A DNA stretch of 64,000 nucleotides from Citrifermentans bemidjiense Bem (GCF_000020725.1 NC_011146.1:1549501-1613500); one strand, 5' to 3'; positions 32,501 to 41,116 are shown, counted from the stretch's first letter. The notes: generated from the sequence alone by a model not told the origin. Program-made: numbers and translations.

Positions 32501-33182
32501 GATCGACGGCATCGGCCCGGTGACGAGCGGTGTGGCGCGGCTTCAGGACCGCAAGGATAAGAACCTCTGGCTCTTCTTCGGAGGGGGGAGGTACTTCTTC
32601 AAGGAGGACGGCCTCAATGGTCCGGACAAGCCGCGGCTCGCCCTGTACGGGGTGAAGGAGCCCTGCTATCCGAAGGCGGAGGGAAGCTTGAAAAAAGACA
32701 GGTTCGACGCCACCTGTCTTGCCCAGCCTGGGGAGAAGACCAAAGTCCTCACCTCCGATCTGGCGGATCAAAGCGGGGAAACCGCAGAGATGAAGGACAA
32801 GAAGGGATGGCGCATCGATCTTGACCGCGCCTCCGGGACGCTGGGAGACGAGAGGCTTCTCACCTCCGCGACTGCCAGCGCCAGCGGGGCCGTCTTTTTC
32901 ACTACCTTCAAGCCCAGCACCGACCCTTGCCAGTTCGGCGCCTCCTCGCTTTGGCGCGTCTATTACAATACCGGCGCCCAAACACCGGATGGACTGATCA
33001 AGGGGAGGGCGCTGGTGCGGGTGGCGACCGGTAGCCTGCAGTCGTTGGATCTCGGGGAGGGGTTCAAGCAAAGGGACAACAGGCGCAGCGGCGGCGTGGT
33101 CGGCAAGCCGGGCGGCATCAGGCTTGTGTCCAACAGCGGGCTGCGTCCGGTGAAGAAGATCGTCCACATCCAGGAACGCTGA
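29283..33182 (+). CDS. PilY1-like pilus-tip/adhesin protein, main part after the frameshift
   Basis: In-frame from GTG 29283, but its natural start is at 28724 in another frame. It holds the rest of the VWA-like region and the C-terminal PilC/PilY1 beta-propeller with MVYVGANDGMLHAF, WAFIPKNALPYLKYL and LYYVDGGITLADV. A Ca-binding-like loop DKNGDGIGD lies between. PilY1 proteins prime type IV pilus assembly, regulate retraction and act as adhesins. Pilus-related functions are central to surface contact in this family of bacteria. A G9 tract lies in frame at 30786-30794. The gene is followed 24 bp later by the delta-60 repeat protein. Confidence 0.88.
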   Translation: MAAGGEKYIKVATEASQVTFAVRGPAASDTDYQGPERAGGATRIEIYDRPYNAKACAQAMRDFQAGKIKDRLRIGGLSCLGANNWWQGVDEEGKKIPSAYRTYNDAMTSCFFGRLLEPKKFFTTMVADDCRLRIINIYNEEPDRAEFYDRICGSSKTYPYLGEFWDGHGIEDGGETEIKAKEFCQEAVKEAPATDPLDSAGMSGNMEVPAYLLELGLLNLGTVTGTLQAQVVLPSPPAGVIQEFSSAINIGAMIFNDSGAAFDCKAAGELAYGDIPCKVKHCVKGGVDSGRSCKSSSDCEEQYSCVEHAVGSDGGKVVAAVAPEVGNHLSGLIATVDQIRADAWTPLAESFYNAMGYFSGRSDLRLQEGDFGTSPSRYTCQKNNVLILTDGTSSADLHKAVNDLVADAVMRWGGGKGMPASLTTVGKERPPFQGSYNLDDLAWIARHKNITDFSQSLVNNKDYISTYVVYTGPPCAERDAAGGCPGTEAVPEKMMQMTAANGGGKIANAQDMAELEKALRGMMQDIAGGSGTSPAMLSTGERNGALYLQDEFHPLKSFDQGKTSAAWIGEMQALWYYIDPLIGIMSGEKNTIREDTPEQKTLKLKENLVLDLVYDSSGNESHAYLLKDKNGDGIGDSTPAHEDRFITDQPAEVSLDDVRSLWRAGRSLWLRRSSTRTIYTQLSGELVEFSTAALDTSANSTGIHRLLQAGGAKEADDIIEYIRGRKIAGYRNRSLAVPGVNQDKTSVWKLGDIISSSPQMQSAVPLGSYQLPAPRGYGDTSYGEFTDTASYKARGMVYVGANDGMLHAFRLGTLDPDVTGDTLARLKGESLGKEEWAFIPKNALPYLKYLTHPDYRHLYYVDGGITLADVQIGSGDGSDSWRTVLIGGMGLGGATCVSGANCVPLPSGTAADKVGYSSYFALDITDPEKPKLLWEFSDPQLGFATAGSAIVRSGGNWFAVLGSGPTGPVDTGSQQFLGRSSQPLRFFVLDLATGKLLRTMETNVEKAFAGSLNGGGIDADKWDSSALGNYQDDALYVGYTKKHETSGTWSDGGVGRIVTRESKNPAEWVWNPLIDGIGPVTSGVARLQDRKDKNLWLFFGGGRYFFKEDGLNGPDKPRLALYGVKEPCYPKAEGSLKKDRFDATCLAQPGEKTKVLTSDLADQSGETAEMKDKKGWRIDLDRASGTLGDERLLTSATASASGAVFFTTFKPSTDPCQFGASSLWRVYYNTGAQTPDGLIKGRALVRVATGSLQSLDLGEGFKQRDNRRSGGVVGKPGGIRLVSNSGLRPVKKIVHIQER

Positions 33183-33206
33183 CCTATCAAACCGGAGACG
33201 ATTAAG

Positions 33207-36200
33207 ATGAAGCCAAGACCGCTTTTGCTCCTGCTGGTCGCACTTATTCTCTCGCTTTTCGCCGGCCGCGCCCAAGCCGCCGTCTCGTCCCTGCGTGACG
33301 GCTTCGACATCTACAGCAGCGTCAAGATAAGCGGCGCCGGGATCCGCTCCGTCGCGGTGCAGCCGTGGGACGGCAAGGTGATCATCGGCGGCTCCTTCAC
33401 CCTGACCGGCGGCACTCCCGTGACCACCAGGGTCAATCTGGCCCGGTTGAACCCGGACGGCACCCTCGATACCACCCTCAATTACAATCCCCAAGGGAGC
33501 GTGAACGCCATCGCCATCCAGTGGAACCAGGCGAATTCCGCCTTGAGCTCCATCTTCATCGGCGGGGCGTTCGCCAAGATCGCCACGCCTGAAGGGGACT
33601 TGGATCGCAATGCCTTGGCGCGGATAAGAAGCGGCGACGGCTTTCTAGAGGACTTCGATCCTATCACCTCGGCCGCGGCCGTAGTGAACGCGCTGGTCCT
33701 CCCCCAAGGCTCCAGCGACATCGTCGTCGGCGGGAGCTTCAGCCAGGTCTCCCACACCGCCCCGTGCAGCAACATCGCCAAAATCTCGCTCGCCGACGGG
33801 ACCCTTAAATCCAGCTTTTCGGGGGGGGTAAGCGGCGGCCAGGTCTTCGCCATCGCGCTGCAAAACGGGAAGGTGGTGGCGGGCGGGAGCTTCACAGGGA
33901 GCGCCGGGTACCTGGCCCGTTTCACCAGCGCCGGTTTACCCGATCCCAGCTTCAGCGCCTATCCCGACGGGCCGGTACGGGCGCTGGCGGTGCAGGTGGA
34001 CGGCCGGCTGGTGCTAGGGGGGGATTTCACCGGTATCCATATCGGCCCGGGGAGGGTATTCCACCCCCGCGAGCACCTGGCGCGCACCGCGGGCGACGGG
34101 ACCATAGACGATTTCAATCCCGCTCCCGACGGCGGCGTCGCCGCCGTGGCGCTGCAGCCGGACGGCAAGATCGTCATCGGCGGGGAATTCACCAAGATAG
34201 CTAAACCCGGCCCTGCCCTCCCTGCTTCCTCCCGCAACCATGCGGCCCGCCTCAATATCGACGGCACCCTCGACGGTTTCGACCCCGCCCCGGACCTGAA
34301 GGTGGCAGCCGCCCTGGTGCAGTTGGATGGCAAGATCCTTATCGCCGGCGACTTCGATAATGTAGCAGGCGCCCCCCGCACCAAGCTGGCCCGGTTTTAC
34401 CCCGAGGGGCATCTCGATGAGGATGCGGTCGCGATCGGAACCAAGATAGTCTCGCTCATGGATACCGCCGACATTGGCGCCAACATCCTCACCTTCTACG
34501 CCCACCCGGACGGGAAAATGGACATAGGCGGACTCTTCAGCAACGTAGACGGCACACTCAGAAACCGTTTCGCCAGGCTGGAAAAGGACTGGAGCCTCGA
34601 CTTGGATCCGCCGGGAAACCTGAAGCTGAACAACGGCGTCCTGGTGATAGCGCCCTATCTGAACGGGGACATTCTCGTTGCAGGGCAATTCGGCGCCATG
34701 AACGGGGCGCCGCAAAACCAGGTGTTCCGCCTTAAATCGAACGGCGATCTCGACTTAGATTTCAATGCCAAGATGAACCTGTTGATCGCGGGAGAGGTTA
34801 TGCCCGGCCTGCAGATGGCCCGCGCAGTCGGGATGACGCCGACGGGCGATACGCTCCCGGACCAAACGCCGAAGATGGATATCTTCATCGCAGGCGGCAG
34901 CTCCGACCCCGCATATGACGAATTCGGCGCCGAGCTGAACCCTCGTTTTTTCCTGGCGAAAGTGGACCACGCGGGCGATCTCGACGCCGCCTTCGCGGCA
35001 AACGTGTACGCCTTGCCCCCCTCCCTGATCGGCGGGGAGATCACGGCTTTGACGGTGCAGGGGCGGAAGGTCGTGATCGGGACCACCGAAGGGGTGGTGC
35101 TGCGCCTGAACGAAAACGGGACCCAGGACGAAAGCTTTAACGAACTGCAGCTCGGCTCCGGCATGATCAACACCATCCAGCAGACCGCCGACGGCAAACT
35201 GATGGTGGCCGGCACCTTCACCTCCACCTATACCGGCCCCGACGGCAAGAGCTGGAAAAGGCACATCCTCAGGATCGATAACAACGGCGCCATAGACAAC
35301 ACCTTCAACGTCGAAACCACATACATCAGGCCTGACGGGAGGGAGCTCACCGGCTCCTTCTACGCCATCGCCGTGCAGACCGACGGCAACATGGTCGTGT
35401 CCGGGAACTTCAACACGGTCAGAGACGGCAAGGAAACTACGGCTGCGAGATGGCACATCTCCCGCCTGACCCCGGAGGGGGTGCTCGACCCGGACTTCGA
35501 CTACGGCTTCCTCGGCGGCAAGAGGGCCGATTACAACCTCAACATGGTGAATGCAGTCGGCAAGCAGCTCGACGGCAAGCTGGTGATGGCGGGCGCTTTC
35601 CGCAGCATCGGCGACGATATCGAGAAGAGGGTTTTGGAGCGCTTCAGCGACGGGTGGGCGCCGCAAGAGGTGGCGGTACAGCCGGACGGCAAGGCGGTGC
35701 GCTGGGAGCGGCGCGGGACGGGCCCGGAATTTGCCCGGGTGACCTTCGAGCATTCTCCGGACGGCGTGGAGTGGCTCCCCCTGGGGCCGGCTGAGAGGGT
35801 CGCCGGGACGGCGAACTGGGAGCTCTCCGGAAACGGCTTCGACCTCGGCGCTTCGGGTACGCTTGCCACCCGTTTCCTGCGCGCCCGGGGGTACATGACC
35901 AACCACAGGGGCGGGGCCGGCCCGATCATGGAAACCATCCGGGTTTTCTATCTCAACCCGGCGCCGGTCAAGCAGGAGCAGACCATCGATCCCGGCGATT
36001 TCAGCGACAAGACCTACGGCGACCCCGACTTCGACCCGGGCGGAAGCTCAACCAGCGGCCTGCCGCTGACCTACACCAGTTCCGACCCCGGGGTCGCCGT
36101 TGCGGTCGGGGGAGAGATACAGATCACCGGCGCCGGGACCGCCACCATCACGGTTTCGCAGGGGGGGGACGACAGCTTTGAGCCCGCGGAAGATGTCACC

Positions 36201-37973
36201 GTCTCCTTTACCGTCGCCAAGGCTCCGCTTCGCGTCGTCGCCGACGACAAGGTCCGCGCTTTCCTGACGCCCAACCCCGCGCTCAGCGCGAGTTACCTTG
36301 GGTTCGTCAAGGGGGAAGGGGTGTCGGTTCTTTCGGGGAGCCCCTCGCTCTCGACCGCGGCCTTATTTGAGAGCAGCGTCGGGGAGTATGCCATCGCGGC
36401 CGCCCTGGGGACGCTCTCTTCGCAAAACTACCGTTTCCTGCCGGTCGACGGCACGTTGCGCATCTTCAGGTCCTGCCAGGAGATCTACTTCCCCCCCATA
36501 CCGGAGCGGACCTTCGGCGACCCCCCCTTTACTATTGTCGCCTCGGCCTGCAGCGGACTCACCTTGAGCTTTGCGAGCTCGGATCGTGAGGTGGCGCAGG
36601 TGAACGGGCAGACAGTCACCATAACCGGCGCTGGAAGCGCGGTGATCACCGTGTCGCAGCCGGGGACCGGGAGCCTGGAACCGGCGCCCGAAAGGTTGCA
36701 GCCCCTGGTGGTGCACAAGAGCGGGCAGGGGGTCTCCTTTTCCTCGCTGGCCCAGAAGGTGGTGGGGGATCCCCCCTTTCCCCTCCAGGCAAGTGCCACT
36801 AGCGCCCTTCCCGTGAGCTACGCGAGTTCCGATCCCCTGGTCGCCGAAGTGACCGGGAACATGGTCACCATCGTCGGGGCGGGGACCTGCGTCATCACCG
36901 CGCGGCAAACAGGCAACAACGACTTCGAGCCCGCTCTCCCGGTTTCCCAGCCGCTGACCGTAGCCAGCGAGGGGGTGGCGCCGGAGCTCTCCCTCTCCAC
37001 GCTCTCGGACGGGGCCGTGACCTCGAACCCGGTGCTGAGCCTCATGGGAAAAGCATCCGACCTCTCCGGCATCGCCACCCTCACGGTGAACGGGGAGGAA
37101 GTGACCGCCGAGGCGGCATCTTTCAGCTCCGCCGTCGTTCTCGCCCCCGGGTCCAACTCGGTCAGCGTCTCCGCCCTCGACCGTGCCGGGAACCGGACCA
37201 CCCGGACCCTCAACATCACGCTTGCCCCCCTGGCGCCGGTGATCTCGGTGGTTTTCCCGGCGGACAATAGCGTCACCGACACCCCCTCCTGCGCCGTGAA
37301 AGGGAGCGTCACCCCGGGGAGCGCGGTCACCCTCTGGTTGAACGGGTCGTCGCCGCAGTTGCTGGGGGTGGAGCAAGGTAGCTTCACCGGCAGCGCCTAC
37401 CTTTCCGAAGGGGTGAACACCATCGAGATCTCGGCCGAGCTCTCCGGGCGGAGTTCACGGGTGAAGCGGAGCGTGACGTTATCGCCGGGCGGACCTGCCA
37501 TAGCGATCACAGAGCCGGCACAGGACCTGCGCACCGAGCGGCAGTCGCTCACCATCCGCGGCAGCACGACCCTGCAGCAGCCGGGGAGCGTCACCCTCGA
37601 GGTGGATGGGGTGCCGTTCACCCCGCTGATCTCGGCGGGTGGGTTCGAGCAGCAGGTGACGCTTTCACGGACCGGCGTGATCCGTATCAGGGCCAGGGGG
37701 GGAGGCGGAGCGGGAGAATCGGTCGTGGCGCAGAGGAACCTGATCCGGGTCGAGATGATACCGGGGGACCTGGACGGCAACGGCAGCGTCGACCTGCAGG
37801 ACGCTGCCCGGCTGCTGAGGGGATCGCTGGGGCTAGAGCCCATGAGCGCGGAGCTTTTCGCACGCGGCGACCTGGCCCCGCTGGTGAACGGAATTCCGCA
37901 GCCCGACGGTGTCGTCGATGTGGGCGACGTCCTTGTGCTGCTGCGCAGGATCGTCGGGCTGGTCGATTTCTAG
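33207..37973 (+). CDS. Giant secreted protein: delta-60 repeats, MBG-like and Ig-like domains, dockerin-like C-terminus
   Basis: 1,588 residues. A signal peptide ends at about AQAA. Residues about 40-830 are delta-60 beta-propeller-like repeats (forms of AVQPDGKIVIGGEFT and ARLNPDGTLD). Residues about 920-1255 are three MBG/Ig-like modules sharing YGDP or GDPPF, a SSDP or SSDR core and ITGAG. Residues about 1260-1510 are further Ig-like beta domains. The last about 70 residues contain GDLDGNGSVDLQDAARLL and PDGVVDVGDVLVLLRRI, two Ca-binding dockerin-like repeats. It is probably exported and surface-bound. It is adjacent to and probably co-transcribed with the pilY1-like gene, suggesting a joint surface role. 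Function unknown. Confidence 0.9.
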   Translation: MKPRPLLLLLVALILSLFAGRAQAAVSSLRDGFDIYSSVKISGAGIRSVAVQPWDGKVIIGGSFTLTGGTPVTTRVNLARLNPDGTLDTTLNYNPQGSVNAIAIQWNQANSALSSIFIGGAFAKIATPEGDLDRNALARIRSGDGFLEDFDPITSAAAVVNALVLPQGSSDIVVGGSFSQVSHTAPCSNIAKISLADGTLKSSFSGGVSGGQVFAIALQNGKVVAGGSFTGSAGYLARFTSAGLPDPSFSAYPDGPVRALAVQVDGRLVLGGDFTGIHIGPGRVFHPREHLARTAGDGTIDDFNPAPDGGVAAVALQPDGKIVIGGEFTKIAKPGPALPASSRNHAARLNIDGTLDGFDPAPDLKVAAALVQLDGKILIAGDFDNVAGAPRTKLARFYPEGHLDEDAVAIGTKIVSLMDTADIGANILTFYAHPDGKMDIGGLFSNVDGTLRNRFARLEKDWSLDLDPPGNLKLNNGVLVIAPYLNGDILVAGQFGAMNGAPQNQVFRLKSNGDLDLDFNAKMNLLIAGEVMPGLQMARAVGMTPTGDTLPDQTPKMDIFIAGGSSDPAYDEFGAELNPRFFLAKVDHAGDLDAAFAANVYALPPSLIGGEITALTVQGRKVVIGTTEGVVLRLNENGTQDESFNELQLGSGMINTIQQTADGKLMVAGTFTSTYTGPDGKSWKRHILRIDNNGAIDNTFNVETTYIRPDGRELTGSFYAIAVQTDGNMVVSGNFNTVRDGKETTAARWHISRLTPEGVLDPDFDYGFLGGKRADYNLNMVNAVGKQLDGKLVMAGAFRSIGDDIEKRVLERFSDGWAPQEVAVQPDGKAVRWERRGTGPEFARVTFEHSPDGVEWLPLGPAERVAGTANWELSGNGFDLGASGTLATRFLRARGYMTNHRGGAGPIMETIRVFYLNPAPVKQEQTIDPGDFSDKTYGDPDFDPGGSSTSGLPLTYTSSDPGVAVAVGGEIQITGAGTATITVSQGGDDSFEPAEDVTVSFTVAKAPLRVVADDKVRAFLTPNPALSASYLGFVKGEGVSVLSGSPSLSTAALFESSVGEYAIAAALGTLSSQNYRFLPVDGTLRIFRSCQEIYFPPIPERTFGDPPFTIVASACSGLTLSFASSDREVAQVNGQTVTITGAGSAVITVSQPGTGSLEPAPERLQPLVVHKSGQGVSFSSLAQKVVGDPPFPLQASATSALPVSYASSDPLVAEVTGNMVTIVGAGTCVITARQTGNNDFEPALPVSQPLTVASEGVAPELSLSTLSDGAVTSNPVLSLMGKASDLSGIATLTVNGEEVTAEAASFSSAVVLAPGSNSVSVSALDRAGNRTTRTLNITLAPLAPVISVVFPADNSVTDTPSCAVKGSVTPGSAVTLWLNGSSPQLLGVEQGSFTGSAYLSEGVNTIEISAELSGRSSRVKRSVTLSPGGPAIAITEPAQDLRTERQSLTIRGSTTLQQPGSVTLEVDGVPFTPLISAGGFEQQVTLSRTGVIRIRARGGGGAGESVVAQRNLIRVEMIPGDLDGNGSVDLQDAARLLRGSLGLEPMSAELFARGDLAPLVNGIPQPDGVVDVGDVLVLLRRIVGLVDF

Positions 37974-38071
37974 CTCCAGCGGTCTCTCGACTCGGGAAAG
38001 GTTAGGTTTTCCTTGCCTTTCGGGGCGACTTCGTATAGACGAATCTACTGTCTTTACGGGAGGAGCACCTG

Positions 38072-39583
38072 ATGAGACCACTGCGCACCCTTTTGGGCAG
38101 CTTCGCACTCCTTGCCCTTTCCCTGTCCGCAGGGTGCGGCAGCCCCGGCGAGCTGCCGCGCCGGATCCAGCAGGACCTGGACACGGCCCTTCTCGGCGAA
38201 AGCCGGCAACTGCTCTACGTCGATGCCGTCAGCCCCGCATCGACGGGCGCGGCGCTATACCCGCTGCAGCGCGGCCTCCTTGGGTGGCAACTGGCTGCGC
38301 CGCCGGTGCCGGTGAATCTGGGTAGAAACGGGGTGGCCCCTCCCTTCGAGAAGCGTGAGGGAGACGGGCGCACCCCATCCGGCCTTTTCCCGCTGCGCCG
38401 GGCCTTCGGCTACCAGGGGGAATTCAAGGGTCGCTTTCCGTACCAGCGGGTGGACAGCCAGGACCTCTGGGTGGACGACGTCCATTCCCCTGATTACAAC
38501 CTTTGGGTGCGGCGCGGCCAGACCATGGCCTCTTCCTACGAGGAACTTCTCCGTCCGGATCCCCTATATAAATATGCGCTGGCGCCGGAGTACAACGAGG
38601 CGCCGGTGGTGCGGGGCCTCGGAAGTGCCATCTTTATCCATGTCGAGAGCAAAAGGAAGCCGGAAACCTCGGGGTGCATCTCCATGCCGGAAAAGGAGCT
38701 GGTGCAGGTGATGCAGTGGCTGGACCCGGAAAAGGAGCCGCAACTTTTGGTGGCGATCGCGCCCGCGCTGGAGCTGGCGAGCCAGTGGATCGAGTCGCAA
38801 CTGCCGGCCGATCTCCCGCCCGAAATGGCCCTGCGCCTCACGCAGGCCTCGCGCCTTTTGGCGCTAAAGAGGAAGAGCGGTTTCTTTGCGGCCGCGGTGA
38901 CGCTCCCCCCGCAGGTGAGCCAGCGGATGCTGGAGAAGGGTTCGTGGCGCCCGGAGTGCCCGGTCCCCCTCGAGGAACTCTCCTACCTGGTCACTTCGTA
39001 TTGGGGATTCGACGGCCGGCCGCATTACGGGGAACTGGTGGTTCATGCCTCGCTTTGCGCCTTCGTTATGGACTCCCTGCACCACGCCTTCAACGGCCGC
39101 TTTCCCATAGAGCGCATGGAGTTGGCCGAGGCCTTCGGCGCCGACGAGTTCCTTTCCATGGCTGCCAACAACACCTCCGCCTTCAACTGCCGCGAGGTCC
39201 CCGGGCGTCCCGGCGTCTTCTCCACGCACAGCTATGGCGCCGCCATTGACATCAACCCACGGCAGAACCCTTACCTGCAGGTAAACCCCGAGGCCTACCC
39301 GGTCCCTTCCGGTGACGCCGCCAGCGGCAGCTCCGGCGACACGGCTCTTGCCGCGGCCGATTTTTGCCGCAATAACGGCTCGCTTTGCAGCATACTGCCG
39401 GCCGCTTCGGCTTCCTTCCTGGACCGGGGAGACCTGCGGCCGGGGATGCTGCAGGCCGACGACCCGCTCCTCTCCGCCTTCCGGCAGCGCGGCTTTTCCT
39501 GGGGCGGCGCATGGCGCTTCCCTGATTATCAGCACCTCGAGTACGACATCCGCAAACTCAACCTTGTTTCTGGCCGGCCCTAA
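38072..39583 (+). CDS. Lipoprotein fusing an L,D-transpeptidase-like domain to an M15-type peptidase domain
   Basis: 503 residues. The lipobox LSAGC places the lipidated Cys at residue 22. Residues about 60-235 form a YkuD-like domain, with GDGRTPSGLFPLRRAF, IFIHVES and the catalytic SGCISMP with Cys near residue 201. Residues about 320-500 match zinc D-Ala-D-Ala carboxypeptidases of the M15 family: TSAFNCREV, FSTHSYGAAIDIN with the His and Asp ligands, and YQHLEYD near the end. Both halves keep their likely catalytic residues, so one envelope protein could both cut and cross-link peptidoglycan. GGGAGGAG precedes the ATG. A strong terminator follows. Confidence 0.88.
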   Translation: MRPLRTLLGSFALLALSLSAGCGSPGELPRRIQQDLDTALLGESRQLLYVDAVSPASTGAALYPLQRGLLGWQLAAPPVPVNLGRNGVAPPFEKREGDGRTPSGLFPLRRAFGYQGEFKGRFPYQRVDSQDLWVDDVHSPDYNLWVRRGQTMASSYEELLRPDPLYKYALAPEYNEAPVVRGLGSAIFIHVESKRKPETSGCISMPEKELVQVMQWLDPEKEPQLLVAIAPALELASQWIESQLPADLPPEMALRLTQASRLLALKRKSGFFAAAVTLPPQVSQRMLEKGSWRPECPVPLEELSYLVTSYWGFDGRPHYGELVVHASLCAFVMDSLHHAFNGRFPIERMELAEAFGADEFLSMAANNTSAFNCREVPGRPGVFSTHSYGAAIDINPRQNPYLQVNPEAYPVPSGDAASGSSGDTALAAADFCRNNGSLCSILPAASASFLDRGDLRPGMLQADDPLLSAFRQRGFSWGGAWRFPDYQHLEYDIRKLNLVSGRP

Positions 39584-39625
39584 CTTTGGGCCGAAGTTCG
39601 TCGTCCCACCTCCTTTAGGCAAAAC

Positions 39626-39665
39626 AAAAGGGCGCGCCACCTGTTAAGTGACGCGCCCTTTTTTG
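39626..39665. terminator. Bidirectional terminator between the M15 fusion gene and flgM
   Basis: Stem AAAGGGCGCG with CGCGCCCTTT, flanked by A and T runs, between two convergent genes. Confidence 0.9.
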
Positions 39666-39681
39666 TTGGAAACTGCCCGCT

Positions 39682-39960
39682 CTAGATCCCGGAATCGCCG
39701 GAGAGCATCTTCTGCGCCACCAGCCGTGCATCCACCTGGTAGGTTCCCGCCTTTATCTGGGACTTGATCGAAGCGACCCGCTGCGCCTGCAACTGTTCCT
39801 GCTGCACGGTACTCTGCTGGTCCAGCGCCGTGGAGAGCTCGACCACATCTCCTCCCTTGCGCGGCGCTGCCGCCGTCCTTTCCTTGGCCGCTGGGCTCTT
39901 CGATTCCTTTTCCTCTACCTGCTGCAACTGCGCCGGGTGTGCTATATCCGATACTTTCAT
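39682..39960 (-). CDS. flgM: FlgM-family anti-sigma-28 factor
   Basis: 92 residues. The N-terminal half is polar and probably disordered; the C-terminal half shows the FlgM pattern VELSTALDQQ, RVASIKSQIKAGTYQVDARL and VAQKMLS. FlgM binds and blocks FliA until the flagellar hook is complete. No other flagellar gene lies in the window, so the gene is separated from the main flagellar cluster, or this is a paralogue. The ATG is at 39960, with only a weak upstream box. Confidence 0.8.
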   Translation of the reverse strand: MKVSDIAHPAQLQQVEEKESKSPAAKERTAAAPRKGGDVVELSTALDQQSTVQQEQLQAQRVASIKSQIKAGTYQVDARLVAQKMLSGDSGI

Positions 39961-40225
39961 AGTTTTACTCGCTTTTTTATGTTGAGGTGAAACTGTGGAA
40001 ATAATATGCCCTTTGGCCTTAAAAGCCCACTGATTTTTGTCTCATGATATTTCCGCCACTTGCCGCCAAGGCTTCCTGCCTGCAAATGTCTGCTAACACG
40101 CTGCCGCCAAGATCGTTCCCTTTCACGTCACGACTACGGCTACGACAACCCCTGTCACTGCATCGAGATTGTCTGACTGAACGATGTGAATTGTCATCCA
40201 ACCGCGGCAGATATCACTCTCTGGC

Positions 40226-40253
40226 TTGACATTAAATTTCTTTAAGATATTTT
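40226..40253 (+). promoter_or_regulatory. Putative sigma-70 promoter of the Q/T-rich protein gene
   Basis: TTGACA at 40226-40231 and TATTTT at 40248-40253, with 16 bp between, in an AT-rich stretch. The leader to the gene start is about 160 nt with no obvious structure. The region 39961-40225 shows no gene. Confidence 0.5.
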
Positions 40254-40419
40254 TGTTGGGTGCTGCGGCACGAGGCAGGGAAAATTTAACGCCTCAGTCA
40301 GAGCACGTTCTATCAACACTGTATCGCTCCCTTCACATTATCACAGAGACAATGGCGCTTGTGACGCCAAAGGCTACCGCGACAAGGTGGAGCGGCAGGA
40401 TCTGTCAAGGAGGCACGCG

Positions 40420-40668
40420 ATGCCAGAGACCCAGGCACAACCGCAGACGCAGCCGCAAACACAACCGCAGACGCAAACACAGACGCAAACACAGGCACAG
40501 ACACAGCCACCCGTTCATGTTGTCAAATCGCATTCTTTTGGAACATTCGCCCTAGGCCTCACATTCTTAATCGTCCTGGCAATCTTCTGCGTGGTTTATC
40601 TCAGCATCAGGCGCAAAAGAGGGCCAAAGCACGTGGACGAAAAAGCGGGGGATGAGGGAGAGGACTAG
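40420..40668 (+). CDS. Small membrane protein with Gln/Thr-rich N-terminus
   Basis: 82 residues. Residues 1-30 are a low-complexity run of PQTQ and TQTQ units encoded by a CAGACGCA-like nucleotide repeat. One transmembrane helix follows (FALGLTFLIVLAIFCVVYLS), then a charged tail (RRKRGPKHVDEKAGDEGED). AAGGAGG lies before ATG 40420; an upstream frame start at 40387 lacks a ribosome site. No family is recognised. The rhodanese gene begins 9 bp after the stop, so the two probably form an operon. The repeat may vary in length by slippage. Confidence 0.7.
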   Translation: MPETQAQPQTQPQTQPQTQTQTQTQAQTQPPVHVVKSHSFGTFALGLTFLIVLAIFCVVYLSIRRKRGPKHVDEKAGDEGED

Positions 40669-40677
40669 GAGGGACGG

Positions 40678-41046
40678 ATGGAGCGCGATCTGGCGGTCAG
40701 CACGGAGTGGGTTCGGGAGCTGATCAAGGCGGACGAGCCGCTGTTTTTTATCGAATTGCGGCATGCAGGCGACGCCGACTTCACCCTGCGAAAGGTGCGC
40801 GGAGCCCTGCTGTTGACGGATGACGAGGCGCGCAGGCACCTGCCGGAGATACCTGACGGGCGCACCGTTGTGATCTGCTGCGCCACGCCGGGGGACGAAC
40901 CTGCGCTGGAACTGGCGCGGACCCTCACGGAGCGCGGTCTCCGTGCCTGCGCCCTGTCGGGGGGGCTCAAGGCCTACCTCAGTGCCGGATTGCCTGTCGA
41001 GGAGGTCGGGCAGGGGAGGGAGATGACCCGAGTGCGCGGCCTTTAG
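40678..41046 (+). CDS. Rhodanese-like single-domain protein
   Basis: 122 residues. The layout is that of a rhodanese: FIELRHAGDADFTLRKVRGA, a later VVICCATPGDEPALELARTL holding the active-site Cys, and ACALSGGLKAYLSAGLPVE near the C-terminus. The usual CR..G loop is altered to CCATPGDEP, so thiosulfate sulfurtransferase activity is not certain. It follows the Q/T-rich membrane protein gene closely. Likely role is persulfide carrying or sensing in the cytosol. Confidence 0.8.
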   Translation: MERDLAVSTEWVRELIKADEPLFFIELRHAGDADFTLRKVRGALLLTDDEARRHLPEIPDGRTVVICCATPGDEPALELARTLTERGLRACALSGGLKAYLSAGLPVEEVGQGREMTRVRGL

Positions 41047-41082
41047 TAATGAATAGAAATATTAGTTGCCGCTCATGTAGTG

Positions 41083-41110
41083 TTGACACCTCATGGATTA
41101 CGTATATATT
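41083..41110 (+). promoter_or_regulatory. Putative sigma-70 promoter of the OmpA-like gene
   Basis: TTGACA at 41083-41088 and TATATT at 41105-41110, 16 bp apart. Transcription would start near 41117 and give a leader of about 170 nt. Confidence 0.65.
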
Positions 41111-41116
41111 AGTATC

